The position numbers were made by a program, and so were the translations under genes. The notes beneath the pieces are model-generated. The model was not told where the DNA came from, searched no databases, and was given only the letters and a program-made list of their open reading frames with translations. Positions 1 through 7,807 of a DNA stretch of 32,188 nt are shown one piece after another. Position 1 is the stretch's first letter. Every line of letters begins with the position of its first letter. Source of the DNA: Fidelibacterota bacterium (lineage in GTDB: Bacteria > Fidelibacterota > Marinisomatia > Marinisomatales > TCS55). The stretch is taken from assembly GCA_022561485.1 (NCBI GenBank), contig JADFRD010000019.1:1-32188 (forward strand). Reading direction: 5' to 3'.

Positions 1-2
1 GG

Positions 3-449
3 GCTGGTCGCGGCTTCGATGTTACCGGAGTAGATATTTCCGCCAAAGCCATTAGTATTGCCAAACAAAAAGCGAGCGAGGCAGAAGTCGATGTAACGTT
101 TATTACGCTCGATGCTTTGAATATCGGAACCCTTGCTAATCGATTCGACACTGTGATCGACTTCGGGCTTTTCCACAATCTTGGTGACGCGGACCGTCGA
201 CGCTACGTTCGGGCACTGAGCGAAGTTTGTGTGAGCAAAGGTCAATTTCTCATGATGTGTCTCGGTGACGAGGCAGGAGAATATCCCGTTTACCCAAAAC
301 GATACCCTCCAACAATGAGCCAAGATGATATCCGTACCTACTTCTCGGAGGGATGGAAAATTGAGTGGTTTCGTTTAGGGATTTGTAAAGTCCATGAAAA
401 ATTTGAAAACTATTCGTCGTGGCTAACCGCTATGACATCCACCAAATAA
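3..449 (+). CDS. Class I SAM-dependent methyltransferase, 5' end outside window
   Basis: The frame is open from the first bases of the window, so the gene starts upstream; 148 codons are visible. The N-terminal visible part reads GRGFDVTGVDIS, the glycine-rich motif I and acidic motif II of class I SAM methyltransferases, followed by FDTVIDFGLFHNL, the post-motif II acidic strand. The upstream half of motif I is missing. An internal TTG at 117 is only an artefactual start, because homology-like sequence continues before it. The substrate cannot be read from the sequence; small-molecule methyltransferases of the Methyltransf_25/TehB-like type look like this. It ends 99 bases before a second, unrelated-looking methyltransferase on the same strand. 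Confidence 0.8.
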   Translation, partial: AGRGFDVTGVDISAKAISIAKQKASEAEVDVTFITLDALNIGTLANRFDTVIDFGLFHNLGDADRRRYVRALSEVCVSKGQFLMMCLGDEAGEYPVYPKRYPPTMSQDDIRTYFSEGWKIEWFRLGICKVHEKFENYSSWLTAMTSTK

Positions 450-548
450 GGCGTCTTCTGGAAGATCTGGCGAACAAGGATGACTTCATTTGTATTACAT
501 AAACTAATTTGACGAATTGTGTTTGGAATCGGATAAAAAGGTAAATAA

Positions 549-1196
549 ATGCTGTCATATGAACAAGCAAGAAAATATTATGATCGCTTTGGAGAAAAAC
601 AAGATCACCAATTCTACGAAAATTCACCGATTGAAAAGCTAATTGAATTTGGGGATTTTGATAAAGCGAATAGTATATTCGAATTGGGTATTGGAACGGG
701 CAGGTTTGCAAAGAATCTTCTAGATAATCATCTTTCTGATATTTGTAAATACGTTGGAATTGATATAAGCAGTACAATGGTTGATTTGTCAAAAAACCGT
801 TTAGAAAAATACACAGATAGAGTGAAAATTGTTCAATCCGATGGAATACCACAAATTAATGAAGAGAATGAAAGCTTTGATCGATTTGTTTCTACTTACG
901 TATTTGATCTTTTGAATAATGATGATATAACAGCTCTCTTAAGTGAAGCGTATCGTATATTAAAAGACGGTGGCTATTTATGTGTTGTTAGTTTGGGACA
1001 GGGGATTACCATTACATCTCGTATAGTTGAGAAAGTTTGGTCACTAATATTCAAAGTTAAATCATCTTTGGTAGGCGGCTGCCGCCCCTTGGCGCTCCAA
1101 AATTATATTGAAAAAACTAAATGGAAAATTATTTACAAAAATGTTATTGTTTCTTTTGGTGTACCCTCAGAAATTATTGTATGCAAGAAGTTATAA
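549..1196 (+). CDS. Class I SAM-dependent methyltransferase
   Basis: A 215-residue protein with motif I FELGIGTGRFAKNLL (about residues 44-58), motif II YVGIDIS, and the post-I region VQSDGIP, the usual order for Methyltransf_11/25 enzymes that bind S-adenosylmethionine. The YRILKDGGYLCVVSLG segment is the conserved strand 5 region. The ATG at 549 is preceded by AAAAAGG about seven bases upstream, a fair ribosome site. The C-terminal third (after residue 150) is less typical and may set substrate choice; no substrate can be assigned. Cytosolic, no membrane segment. It is followed by more than 600 bases of repeat-rich non-coding DNA, so it is probably the last gene of its unit. Confidence 0.85.
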   Translation: MLSYEQARKYYDRFGEKQDHQFYENSPIEKLIEFGDFDKANSIFELGIGTGRFAKNLLDNHLSDICKYVGIDISSTMVDLSKNRLEKYTDRVKIVQSDGIPQINEENESFDRFVSTYVFDLLNNDDITALLSEAYRILKDGGYLCVVSLGQGITITSRIVEKVWSLIFKVKSSLVGGCRPLALQNYIEKTKWKIIYKNVIVSFGVPSEIIVCKKL

Positions 1197-1388
1197 TAGA
1201 GTATCGTGTCCAATAATTTTTTCAATAGAATGATGGTTGCTTTATACAGCAATCCTTGGGTGAAAAAGCGATGGGCGCAAAAAATTCAATGTATTAGAAT
1301 CTGCTCAAAAGCCCGGAATAATTGTCGATAGTCCCTATCGTTGGCGTAGACACCGGTTTAATTGAGATTAAATAAAAACACTGCTATT

Positions 1389-1561
1389 GTCTTCACCCTC
1401 CTGCACTGCGTTTCCATGCCTTCGGCAGACAGGCGGCGGACAGGCGAGGCGCGAAGTAACGACGAGATCTCCTTGGATCTGTTAACGTCAGGGGATTATT
1501 GATGTCTTTCGGCCTGTTTTATTGAAGGCGATTGCTTCAGTCGTGCCTCCTTCGCAATGGA
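1389..1561. repeat. Dispersed repeat, copy 1
   Basis: Begins GTCTTCACCCTCCTGCACTG and carries a GATCTCCTTGG core followed by a mirrored GGCGATTGCTTC and CTTCGCAATG end, so the two ends are loosely inverted copies. Its first 61 bases match copy 3 (3889-3949) with one mismatch. This layout resembles the GTCATTGCGAG...GCAATCTCC repeats scattered through many FCB genomes. Non-coding; short ORFs over it are low-complexity. The remaining parts of this 615-base gene-free stretch (1197-1388 and 1756-1812) hold nothing I recognise. Confidence 0.75.
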
Positions 1562-1590
1562 CAGATTTTTTTACAAAAAACCCACAACTT

Positions 1591-1755
1591 GTCATCGCGA
1601 TCCCGATTAGTCGGGAGAAGCGATCTCCTTGGTTATGTTTACGTCCGGAGAATTATGTTATCTTTACGTTATTTTATGTAAGGAGATTGCCCGCCTGACC
1701 CGATTGGAATAAATAAAAGGGGCGGACAGGCCACGCCCTACGGGCTCGCAAAGAC
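1591..1755. repeat. Dispersed repeat, copy 2
   Basis: Starts GTCATCGCGATCCCG, continues AAGCGATCTCCTTGG, then a TATCTTTACGTTATTTTATG middle and a mirrored AGGAGATTGCCCG ... GGCTCGCAAAGAC end. The middle and core match the equivalent parts of copies 1 and 3, while the first third differs, so this is a diverged member of the same family placed directly beside copy 1 and 58 bases before the restriction gene. Confidence 0.7.
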
Positions 1756-1812
1756 AGAAAGGGGCGAGGAGCTTACCACGTCGTTCCGTGAAACGGAACT
1801 TCTCCATGACAC

Positions 1813-2367
1813 TTACTTAATTGACGTTGCAAATTCCGATAATTGCTGTTTCAAATCGTCCGGTGTTTTCACCTGCATGAGATGCTTATTTGGAATTTCG
1901 TATAAATCTGCTTTTGTTCTGAACCATGTTTTATCCGACCGGAATCGTTTGGTCCCCTTTTTATAGAAATTTGCTTTTTCTTCCATTTCATTTTTGGGTA
2001 GCCATCCGCACACGGTCAGTTCTTTCTTTTCTTCAAAGTAACTACAAAATATATACGCATCTGTGGGGTAATCTTTTTGCAGAGCAATAAAATTGTTTAC
2101 ATAATAATCTTTTACATCCGTGGTTCGGCCCATGGTTTTCACATCGATGGCTAATCCGGCAAATTCAAGGTCTTTACCGTGATCAAATCCTCCGGCCCCG
2201 GTAAGCAGATCTACATGAAACAAAGTCTGGATCGTGCACTGACCAATTAAGCCTGTTAGCTGTTCATGAACATTACCGTCTGCTATTCCGCGGTTACCGA
2301 AATTGTGATCGACCAGCAAATTTCGAGCGTAATCAATTATTGCATTGGATACTTTTATTTTGAACAT
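1813..2367 (-). CDS. Type II restriction endonuclease-like protein (PD-(D/E)XK)
   Basis: A 184-residue protein with GKDLEFAGLAIDVKT at residues 64-78; D66 and the D75-V-K77 pair fit the PD-(D/E)XK nuclease core, in which these residues bind metal and cut DNA. It lies downstream of, and on the same strand as, a DNA methyltransferase (2624-3763), which is the usual arrangement of a type II restriction-modification pair. I cannot name the recognition site or subfamily. ATG at 2367 has no evident Shine-Dalgarno sequence. A diverged copy of its first 27 codons lies at 2463-2546, between it and the methylase. Alternative: another PD-(D/E)XK protein of repair or mobile DNA origin; the methylase neighbour makes restriction more likely. 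Confidence 0.65.
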   Translation of the reverse strand: MFKIKVSNAIIDYARNLLVDHNFGNRGIADGNVHEQLTGLIGQCTIQTLFHVDLLTGAGGFDHGKDLEFAGLAIDVKTMGRTTDVKDYYVNNFIALQKDYPTDAYIFCSYFEEKKELTVCGWLPKNEMEEKANFYKKGTKRFRSDKTWFRTKADLYEIPNKHLMQVKTPDDLKQQLSEFATSIK

Positions 2368-2386
2368 GTGCTTTATACGTTACATC

Positions 2387-2453
2387 ACCTTGAGAAGGTG
2401 GGATGTAATATTTGTAATTTACTAATGTACCTTTTTTCCCACCTTCTCAAGGT
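2387..2453. repeat. Palindromic element with 17-bp inverted arms
   Basis: ACCTTGAGAAGGTGGGA (2387-2403) is mirrored exactly by TCCCACCTTCTCAAGGT (2437-2453), with 33 AT-rich bases between. Each arm also contains a smaller palindrome (ACCTT...AAGGT). It sits exactly between the start of the intact nuclease gene and the truncated nuclease copy, as if an insertion or repair event at this element produced the break. Transcribed RNA from either strand would fold into a long hairpin. Confidence 0.8.
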
Positions 2454-2462
2454 AATTATAGC

Positions 2463-2546
2463 CACTCCCCCGTTACCAAAATTGTGATTTTGTATTAATT
2501 CCTTGGCATAATCAATAATTCTGTTGGAAACTTTAATAAGAAACAT
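2463..2546 (-). pseudogene. 5' remnant of a second, diverged restriction nuclease gene
   Basis: From ATG at 2546 the translation begins MFLIKVSNRIIDYAKELIQN and continues NHNFGNGG, aligning with MFKIKVSNAIIDYARNLLVD and HNFGNRG at the start of the intact nuclease (1813-2367). About two thirds of the residues agree, so this is a diverged paralogue or allele rather than a recent duplication. Similarity stops at the palindromic element 2387-2453, and the frame then runs into unrelated sequence. It follows the methylase in the position where the nuclease would be expected. Confidence 0.75.
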
Positions 2547-2572
2547 TTTTTTACCTTCTAAAAACTACTAAA

Positions 2573-2601
2573 CTTTGCGGAAGTTTAAAACTTCCGCAAA
2601 G
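2573..2601 (-). terminator. Perfect palindrome, probable terminator of the methylase gene
   Basis: CTTTGCGGAAGTTT and AAACTTCCGCAAAG form 14-bp arms separated by a single base. On the minus strand the hairpin lies 23 bases after the methylase stop and is followed by a T-rich run (TTTAGTAGTTTTTAG). It may equally be a member of a dispersed palindrome family, because its arms are internally palindromic (AACTT...AAGTT) like those at 2387-2453 and 29425-29457. Confidence 0.5.
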
Positions 2602-2623
2602 ATAATTTTTTTAATGTGTTTAC

Positions 2624-3763
2624 TTATTCTAAACGATCTCTCGCCGTTTTACAATATTGTTCGGATATATCCATACCGAGAAAACGTCTCCCTAATTTCG
2701 CAGAAACAGCAGTAGTTGTCCCAGCGCCGTTGAATGGATCCAGTATGATGTCATCTTTATAACTGAATAATTTTAAAACTCGCTCTACCAGATTTTCAGG
2801 AAACATAGCCGGATGATCATATTTCTTCATTTTCTTTTCGGGAGCAATTGACCATTTTGCCACAACCCATTCTTTGAATTCATCAGCTGATATATCAATA
2901 TTGTCCTTTTCTCCGGTCTTTTTCAGTTCTCCTTTGCAAAAGATTTCAACGAATTCCCACGTATATTTCAGATAAGGACTGCTGGGGCTTTTCCAACTTC
3001 CCCAAGCTGTGTATTTACAATTGTAATTGTTCTTTTCCCAAAGGACCTCCCCTTTCCAAATCATTTTCCGTTTGATACAATGCTGGCTGATCAAATGATG
3101 GCTGGGGATATAATCAGAAAAAAGGGGCTGTACATTAATAATCAGCCGACCGCCATATTTCAATACTCGGATGCATTCATCAAGGATACGAAAAAGCTTT
3201 TTGAAGTATACATCCCAATTGTGGTCGTCATCGCTATCCTCGTATTCCAGTCCAAAATTATAGGGTGGAGATGTAAACACAAGATCAATGCAATTATTGG
3301 GTAACTTTTGCAATTCAAATAGACTGTCACCGCAGATGATTTGATTTTCAAACTGTTCGGGTATTTCGTTATTTTCCTTTGTAAACGTGTTGTTTTGCGC
3401 ATAATAATATTTTCCCCGGCGGCCTTCTTTTTCTTTGCGATTCTTGACCTTCCTCTCGATGTTATAATCCACATAAAAACGTTTACCGCTCTTGATTCCA
3501 TAACTTTTAATACCATCAATTGATTTTTCAATTTTATTGAGAATATTTTCAGGTTCCAGTTCACTGTCCGTTTCGATTGTATTTTTAATAAGTGAAAATA
3601 GCTGAAAGTCGAGTGAGTGAATCTTGATTAAAAGTGTTTTATCATTAAGGGAAACGTTGAAATCTTTGGGATTGAAAAACGCATTTAACTCTTGCAATGC
3701 TTTTTTTCCTTTAAGATCCAGTTCAGATTCCAGTTCAATTATTATCTCTTTGTATGGGTTCAT
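2624..3763 (-). CDS. Site-specific DNA methyltransferase (beta class, N4-C or N6-A)
   Basis: 379 residues with the catalytic motif IV TSPPY at 164-168 and the SAM-binding motif I DPFNGAGTT near the C-terminus (342-350); this circular permutation defines the beta class of amino-methyltransferases. SPPY is most often seen in N4-cytosine enzymes but also in some N6-adenine ones. The sequence CGDSLFELQKLP just before motif IV is the usual beginning of the catalytic domain. The first 135 residues form a charged, helical extension that I do not recognise. ATG at 3763. It is the modification half of the pair with the nuclease at 1813-2367, transcribed first, which would let protection precede cutting. 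Flanked by direct repeats (copies 1/2 and copy 3). Confidence 0.92.
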   Translation of the reverse strand: MNPYKEIIIELESELDLKGKKALQELNAFFNPKDFNVSLNDKTLLIKIHSLDFQLFSLIKNTIETDSELEPENILNKIEKSIDGIKSYGIKSGKRFYVDYNIERKVKNRKEKEGRRGKYYYAQNNTFTKENNEIPEQFENQIICGDSLFELQKLPNNCIDLVFTSPPYNFGLEYEDSDDDHNWDVYFKKLFRILDECIRVLKYGGRLIINVQPLFSDYIPSHHLISQHCIKRKMIWKGEVLWEKNNYNCKYTAWGSWKSPSSPYLKYTWEFVEIFCKGELKKTGEKDNIDISADEFKEWVVAKWSIAPEKKMKKYDHPAMFPENLVERVLKLFSYKDDIILDPFNGAGTTTAVSAKLGRRFLGMDISEQYCKTARDRLE

Positions 3764-3888
3764 AAGTCTGTAAAATTACCTGTTTTCTATTCTCATAGCA
3801 ACACTGAGGTGAAAGTATTTTAGCCAAATTATACGAAATTTCAAAACAAACCACTCCGGTTTGACTTGAATGACAAAATACCAAACCT

Positions 3889-4119
3889 GTCTTCACCCTC
3901 CTGCACTGCGTTTCCATGCCTTCGGCAGACAAGCGGCGGACAGGCGAGGAATGCCAGCCTGCCCCCAACCAACGGGAGGGCTGGCGGGGAGTGACGAAGC
4001 TTGCCTGTCGCAGATTGGTGATCTCCTTGGATTTGTTAAAGGCAGGAGGTCAATGATGTCTTTACGTTTTCCACTGGTAGGAGATTACTTCTCCACCTGC
4101 CGGTGGATCGCAAAGAAAG
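3889..4119. repeat. Dispersed repeat, copy 3
   Basis: Opens with the same 61 bases as copy 1 (one mismatch) and shares the GATCTCCTTGGAT core, the TGATGTCTTT middle and a mirrored AGGAGATTACTTC ... GGATCGCAAAGAAAG end. It differs by an inserted GC-rich block around 3950-4010. Copies 1 and 3 lie in the same orientation 2500 bases apart, on either side of the restriction-modification genes. The gene-free stretch 3764-4528 holds this repeat and the two inverted-repeat structures listed next; 4341-4528 shows nothing. Confidence 0.8.
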
Positions 4120-4171
4120 AAATGGATTTCATTTTTCAATCAACAAATATGAGAAACATTTTTTTCGGCCT

Positions 4172-4297
4172 AAAATAATTTGATCAACCAAGTGGAGGCG
4201 GATCTGTGGATTTAGAATAATTTGGTGTATGATCCGGCTGGGGCCGGAGAGTTTAAATTATTCCCACAGCCACGGCGAACACGGATCAAATTATTTT
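4172..4297. repeat. 126-bp element with 14-bp terminal inverted repeats
   Basis: AAAATAATTTGATC at 4172-4185 is mirrored exactly by GATCAAATTATTTT at 4284-4297. The interior is moderately GC-rich and non-coding; ORFs across it are composition-driven. No target-site duplication is visible at the borders, so it could be a small non-autonomous element or a structured intergenic repeat. Confidence 0.55.
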
Positions 4298-4317
4298 CCA
4301 GCCAGTTTCTTTTCGTT

Positions 4318-4340
4318 CTTTTCTTTGCACCAAAGAAAAG
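4318..4340. repeat. Perfect hairpin CTTTTCTTTG-CAC-CAAAGAAAAG
   Basis: A 10-bp stem with a 3-base loop, just right of the 4172-4297 element. No T-run follows on the plus strand beyond the stem, and no gene ends nearby on either strand, so a terminator role is not supported. Probably part of the same repeat block. Confidence 0.6.
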
Positions 4341-4528
4341 GACTATAAATAAGGTCAACCTTCGAGGTTCACGCAATAATACCAAAATATAAATATGACA
4401 CAATTGGACTCATTGAGGTAGCTTCGAAAGTTTCTGTAAAGTTTTGAATACAAAACGCCGTTAGGTTTACAATCCCGATTTTTCAGGGAATTATTGAGAT
4501 TAATTATTCCTGCATTTCAATTGTGATT

Positions 4529-4939
4529 TTAACCAGACAGTAGTGTCACGATCACTCTACGCCTGTGTTTAGGACCATCAAATTCGCATAACATTACACT
4601 CTGCCAAGTCCCCAAAAGAAGGCGTCCGTTTTCAAAAGGGATGGATTCACTTGGTCCCACAATAGCTGATTTAACGTGTGCATCGCCATTCCCATCAATT
4701 CGATCATGGAGAAATGTACCTCTCGGAGCCAGCTTTCGTAAAACGCCCAAAACGTCATCGATAATATTTGGATCATCATTTTCATTCACGACTACTCCGG
4801 ACGTGGCATGGGGTATATAAATATTGCACACACCGCTTTCAACACCAAATTCAGTAATGACAGTATTAATGTCAGAAGTTATATCAATGAGATCTTCCCG
4901 GCGATCAGTGGAAAATGTTAGTTCTTTTCTGAAAAGCAT
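4529..4939 (-). CDS. UPF0047/YjbQ family protein, copy B
   Basis: A 136-residue YjbQ-like protein. Family signatures are HATSGVVVNEND, HDRIDGNGDAHVKSAIVG and the terminal GTWQSVMLCEFDGP; the conserved histidines are thought to line a metal or phosphate site. Members of UPF0047 have been reported with weak thiamine-phosphate synthase activity, but the physiological role is open. The frame is open 99 bases further upstream; I choose ATG at 4939 because it gives the normal family length, lies one base after the stop of copy A, and has GGAG six bases ahead. Stop is TAA. Probably translated by coupling to copy A. Confidence 0.88.
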   Translation of the reverse strand: MLFRKELTFSTDRREDLIDITSDINTVITEFGVESGVCNIYIPHATSGVVVNENDDPNIIDDVLGVLRKLAPRGTFLHDRIDGNGDAHVKSAIVGPSESIPFENGRLLLGTWQSVMLCEFDGPKHRRRVIVTLLSG

Positions 4940-4940
4940 T

Positions 4941-5363
4941 TCATTCTCCAATAATTTTAACCAATACCCGTTTGTCTCTTCTGCCGTCGAACTCACCATA
5001 AAAGATTTGCTCCCAAGTACCGAAGTGTAAATTCCCATCGGTTACGGCCACAACTACTTCTCTTCCCATAATTTGCCTTTTATGGTGAGCATCGCCATTA
5101 TCCTCACCGGTACGATTATGGTGATATCGATCAGGGCTGGCGTCAAATGGTGCGAGTTCTTCCAGCCAGCGTTTGTAATCTTCATGCAATCCCGGTTCAT
5201 CATCATTAATGAATACGGATGCTGTAATATGCATTGCATTCACCAGGCACAGCCCATTAAGGATCTCGCTTTCACGCAAAGCAGCCTCAACATCAGATGT
5301 GATATTGACAAACCCCATCCGTTCAGGAATATGAAACCATAGCTCTTTATGAAATGTCTTCAT
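4941..5363 (-). CDS. UPF0047/YjbQ family protein, copy A
   Basis: A 140-residue paralogue of the next gene with the same fold signatures: [26 protein letters not shown] and [17 protein letters not shown]. The frame also offers a GTG one codon earlier (5366), but AGGAG lies five bases from the ATG at 5363 and only two from the GTG, so ATG is preferred. Compared with copy B it has the longer [10 protein letters not shown] loop. The two copies have clearly diverged, so the duplication is old or they came from different sources. Role as for copy B, unproved. Confidence 0.88.
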   Translation of the reverse strand: MKTFHKELWFHIPERMGFVNITSDVEAALRESEILNGLCLVNAMHITASVFINDDEPGLHEDYKRWLEELAPFDASPDRYHHNRTGEDNGDAHHKRQIMGREVVVAVTDGNLHFGTWEQIFYGEFDGRRDKRVLVKIIGE

Positions 5364-5390
5364 CACTTCTCCTTAAATTTTATTCAGATA

Positions 5391-6074
5391 CTATGTAATT
5401 GTTATGGTCAATGATTGTAATCCGTCAATTTCTGCAAAAATTGTATCACCGGGTTCCAACTTCCCGACACCTTCCGGAGTGCCGGTAAAAATCAAATCTC
5501 CCGAGTAAAGGGTATAAATTTCGGAAATTTCGGAAACAATTTTGGGCACAGATCGAATCATTTCCTTCATATTACTTTTTTGGCGATTAACTCCATTTAC
5601 GCTCAAGCGAATACTACCCTCATTCAAGTGTCCGGATTCATTCGCCGGTGTAATATCAGATACAGGAGCTGAATAAGGTGTACTCTTGGCCAATGTCCAT
5701 GGACGACCTTTTTTCTTTGCTTCGATTTGTATATCCCGGCATGTTAAATCAATACCGACACCATAGCCGAAAACATGTTCTAAGGCATTTTCTTCAGACA
5801 TTCTTAAACCTTCCCTACCTATAGCAATCACCAGTTCCACTTCATGTTGAAAATTGTTTGTAAAATCCGGGATGGCAATTTTTTGCCCATTTGTTACAAC
5901 AGCTTCTGGCGGTTTCATAAAAAATATAAATGGAATGTCACTCTCTTTATAGCCCATCTCCTCAATATGCTTTTTATAATTTCTGCCAACGCAGAAAATT
6001 CTATGGACTAGAAATAATTCATTTGATCCTGATATTGGGATTGAAGTTTCATGGCGAGAATTAAAATAATTCAT
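5391..6074 (-). CDS. Fumarylacetoacetate hydrolase family protein
   Basis: 227 residues, the compact single-domain FAH length. Visible signatures are FCVGRNYKKHIEEMG near the N-terminus, the metal-binding HEVELVIAIG (E78, E80), GIDLTCRDIQ (D109) and FTGTPEGVGKLEPGD near the end. These enzymes use Mg2+ or Mn2+ to break C-C bonds or hydrate beta-keto acids; the closest general types are acylpyruvase/oxaloacetate decarboxylase (FAHD1-like) and 2-hydroxyhepta-2,4-diene-1,7-dioate isomerase. The exact substrate is not readable. Ends with a TAG stop. It lies 58 bases downstream of the cysteine desulfurase, so probably belongs to the same transcript. Confidence 0.9.
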   Translation of the reverse strand: MNYFNSRHETSIPISGSNELFLVHRIFCVGRNYKKHIEEMGYKESDIPFIFFMKPPEAVVTNGQKIAIPDFTNNFQHEVELVIAIGREGLRMSEENALEHVFGYGVGIDLTCRDIQIEAKKKGRPWTLAKSTPYSAPVSDITPANESGHLNEGSIRLSVNGVNRQKSNMKEMIRSVPKIVSEISEIYTLYSGDLIFTGTPEGVGKLEPGDTIFAEIDGLQSLTITIT

Positions 6075-6132
6075 AAAATTATTTATTGTCCTTTAAGCCG
6101 TTGTTGAATTGCACTTTTATGGGAACCATTAT

Positions 6133-7263
6133 TTATTTTATTGCTTTGATGATTTCCTCGGCGGCATAGTTAATATCATCTTCTGTTGTAAATCTTCCCA
6201 AGCCAATTCTGATCGATGCCTTTGCTAATTCTTTATTGTATCCCAAGGCTTCCAAAACATAACTTGACTCCAACTTTGCACTGGTGCATGCTGAGCCGGA
6301 AGATACTGCAATATGTTCCAATCTTATCAATAAACTATCCCCATCTGTGGTTGGAAATGTAAAATTAATATTATTCGGTAAGCGGTGATCCATACTTCCA
6401 TTTATCAATGTATTTGGTAACGAGCGTATAATTTTATCAATTAAGTTATCACGTAGTTTTTGTTGTTCTCTATTTTCAGCTTCACGATTTATAATACATA
6501 ACTCAACTGCTTTACCGAAACCAACTACTTGAGGAACAGGCAAAGTCCCTGATCGCAAACCCCGTTCCTGCCCTCCACCATGGATTTGCGGATGCAAGTC
6601 AGGACTTCTTTCATAATTTATGTATAAAAAACCAATTCCTTTTGGGCCATATATTTTATGGCCCGTTCCAGCCATAAAATCAATATTCATTCCTTTTACA
6701 TTTAAAGGAATTTTTGCAAATGTTTGAGCAGCATCTACGAGAAAGAAAATATTGTTTTCCCGGCACATTTCCCCGATATCACTAATCGGATGGATAACAC
6801 CAATCTCGTTATTGGCATGCATGATTGCGACTAGAAAAGTATCATCACGAATTGAATCACGCACCTTTTGAGGATCAATCCTTCCGTCTTTTTCAACCGC
6901 AACGTACGTGATGTCAAATCCATCCTTTTCCATTGCTGCGCATGTATCCAAAACAGCTCTATGCTCCGTGACTTGCGTAATGATATGTTTTCCCCGGTGT
7001 TTTTGAGACTGACATAAGCCTTTGATAACTAAATTGATGGATTCTGTCGCTCCACTTGTAAAAATAACGTCTCTAGATCTTGCATGAATTTCAGCACTGA
7101 TAATTTTTCTGGATTTTTCTACAGCCTCCTTAGCCGACCAACCGTATGAGTGTCTGCTGGCGGGGTTACCAAATTTTTCCATAAAAAAAGGTTTCATAGC
7201 GGAGAAAACTCGGGGATCCAGTGGGGTCGTTGAGTTATTATCTAGATAGACTTGTTTTACCAA
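6133..7263 (-). CDS. Cysteine desulfurase (IscS/NifS family)
   Basis: A 376-residue PLP enzyme that takes sulfur from L-cysteine for Fe-S clusters or thiolation. VYLDNNSTTPLD opens the protein, GTGHKIYGPKGIGF holds the PLP lysine (K203), and SSGSACTSAKLESSYVLEALG holds the catalytic cysteine (C326) on the long loop typical of group I enzymes. The start is TTG at 7263, one base after the TAA of the cupin gene; the next Met is 22 codons in and would remove the conserved N-terminal strand, so TTG is well supported. No iscU, iscR or chaperone gene is nearby, so its acceptor is unknown; it may serve general sulfur transfer. Confidence 0.95.
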   Translation of the reverse strand: MVKQVYLDNNSTTPLDPRVFSAMKPFFMEKFGNPASRHSYGWSAKEAVEKSRKIISAEIHARSRDVIFTSGATESINLVIKGLCQSQKHRGKHIITQVTEHRAVLDTCAAMEKDGFDITYVAVEKDGRIDPQKVRDSIRDDTFLVAIMHANNEIGVIHPISDIGEMCRENNIFFLVDAAQTFAKIPLNVKGMNIDFMAGTGHKIYGPKGIGFLYINYERSPDLHPQIHGGGQERGLRSGTLPVPQVVGFGKAVELCIINREAENREQQKLRDNLIDKIIRSLPNTLINGSMDHRLPNNINFTFPTTDGDSLLIRLEHIAVSSGSACTSAKLESSYVLEALGYNKELAKASIRIGLGRFTTEDDINYAAEEIIKAIK

Positions 7264-7264
7264 A

Positions 7265-7750
7265 TTATTTACGACCTTTTCTCATTTCTTGCTTTTCTTT
7301 AAGATGTTGTAAAAGGCTTATGACTTTTTCGTCATTTTTATACCACGGTGGAGGCGCGTCAAAATCGGGTATGCCATCATTGATGAGTGTTTTTGATGTT
7401 GATAATTTAGGATATCCTTTTCCAGGAATACCGCCTGTGCATACAGCAATTAAATGACTATCATCAGAAGCTTTTAATGCCCGTTTCCCTTCCGGATCGA
7501 TTTTAATGATATCACCTTTACGTACTGAGATTTCTTCCCCATCAATATAAATCAATCCTTTCCCATCCAAGATGAAATATATTTCTTCTTGCTTTTTGTG
7601 TTGATGGAGGAATTTGTAACCCTTGCCCGCTTTAAGATGAATTAATCCAATACCTATAGCTTTCAAATCTAAATCATCTCTTAAAAAAGTGATCCATTCC
7701 GGGAGATTTTCAAAATCAATTGAAGTCTTAGAATAGTTCATTTTTACCAT
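7265..7750 (-). CDS. Cupin-domain protein
   Basis: 161 residues with one cupin barrel: motif 1 HQHKKQEEIYFILDGKG supplies a H-x-H...E metal site and GDIIKIDPEGKRALKASDD resembles motif 2, although the usual second-motif histidine is not obvious. The C-terminal part (GIPDFDAPPPWYKND) is less common. No substrate can be inferred. ATG is possible at 7750 or 7741; a TATAAT box at 7754-7759 lies so close to the first ATG that the second (MNYSK) may be the real start if that box is used. Stop TAA overlaps almost directly with the TTG of the cysteine desulfurase gene. Confidence 0.8.
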   Translation of the reverse strand: MVKMNYSKTSIDFENLPEWITFLRDDLDLKAIGIGLIHLKAGKGYKFLHQHKKQEEIYFILDGKGLIYIDGEEISVRKGDIIKIDPEGKRALKASDDSHLIAVCTGGIPGKGYPKLSTSKTLINDGIPDFDAPPPWYKNDEKVISLLQHLKEKQEMRKGRK

Positions 7751-7807
7751 TGTATTATAACATGTTCGTCATCGGCAAATGCCTTGGAATTGCGAAGGTC
7801 AGAAATT

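Noticed and set aside
430..852. Long minus-strand ORF opposite the second methyltransferase
   Set aside because: It is the antisense shadow of a well-supported methyltransferase gene and its translation shows no family pattern.
3735..4178. ORFs on both strands across repeat copy 3
   Set aside because: They are open only because the repeat is GC-rich; the same sequence in copy 1 is not open over the same length.
4212..4403. Minus-strand ORF of 63 codons in the repeat block, ending in a basic KKRTKRNW stretch
   Set aside because: It spans the inverted-repeat element and the hairpin at 4318-4340; its composition follows the repeats and it has no start context.
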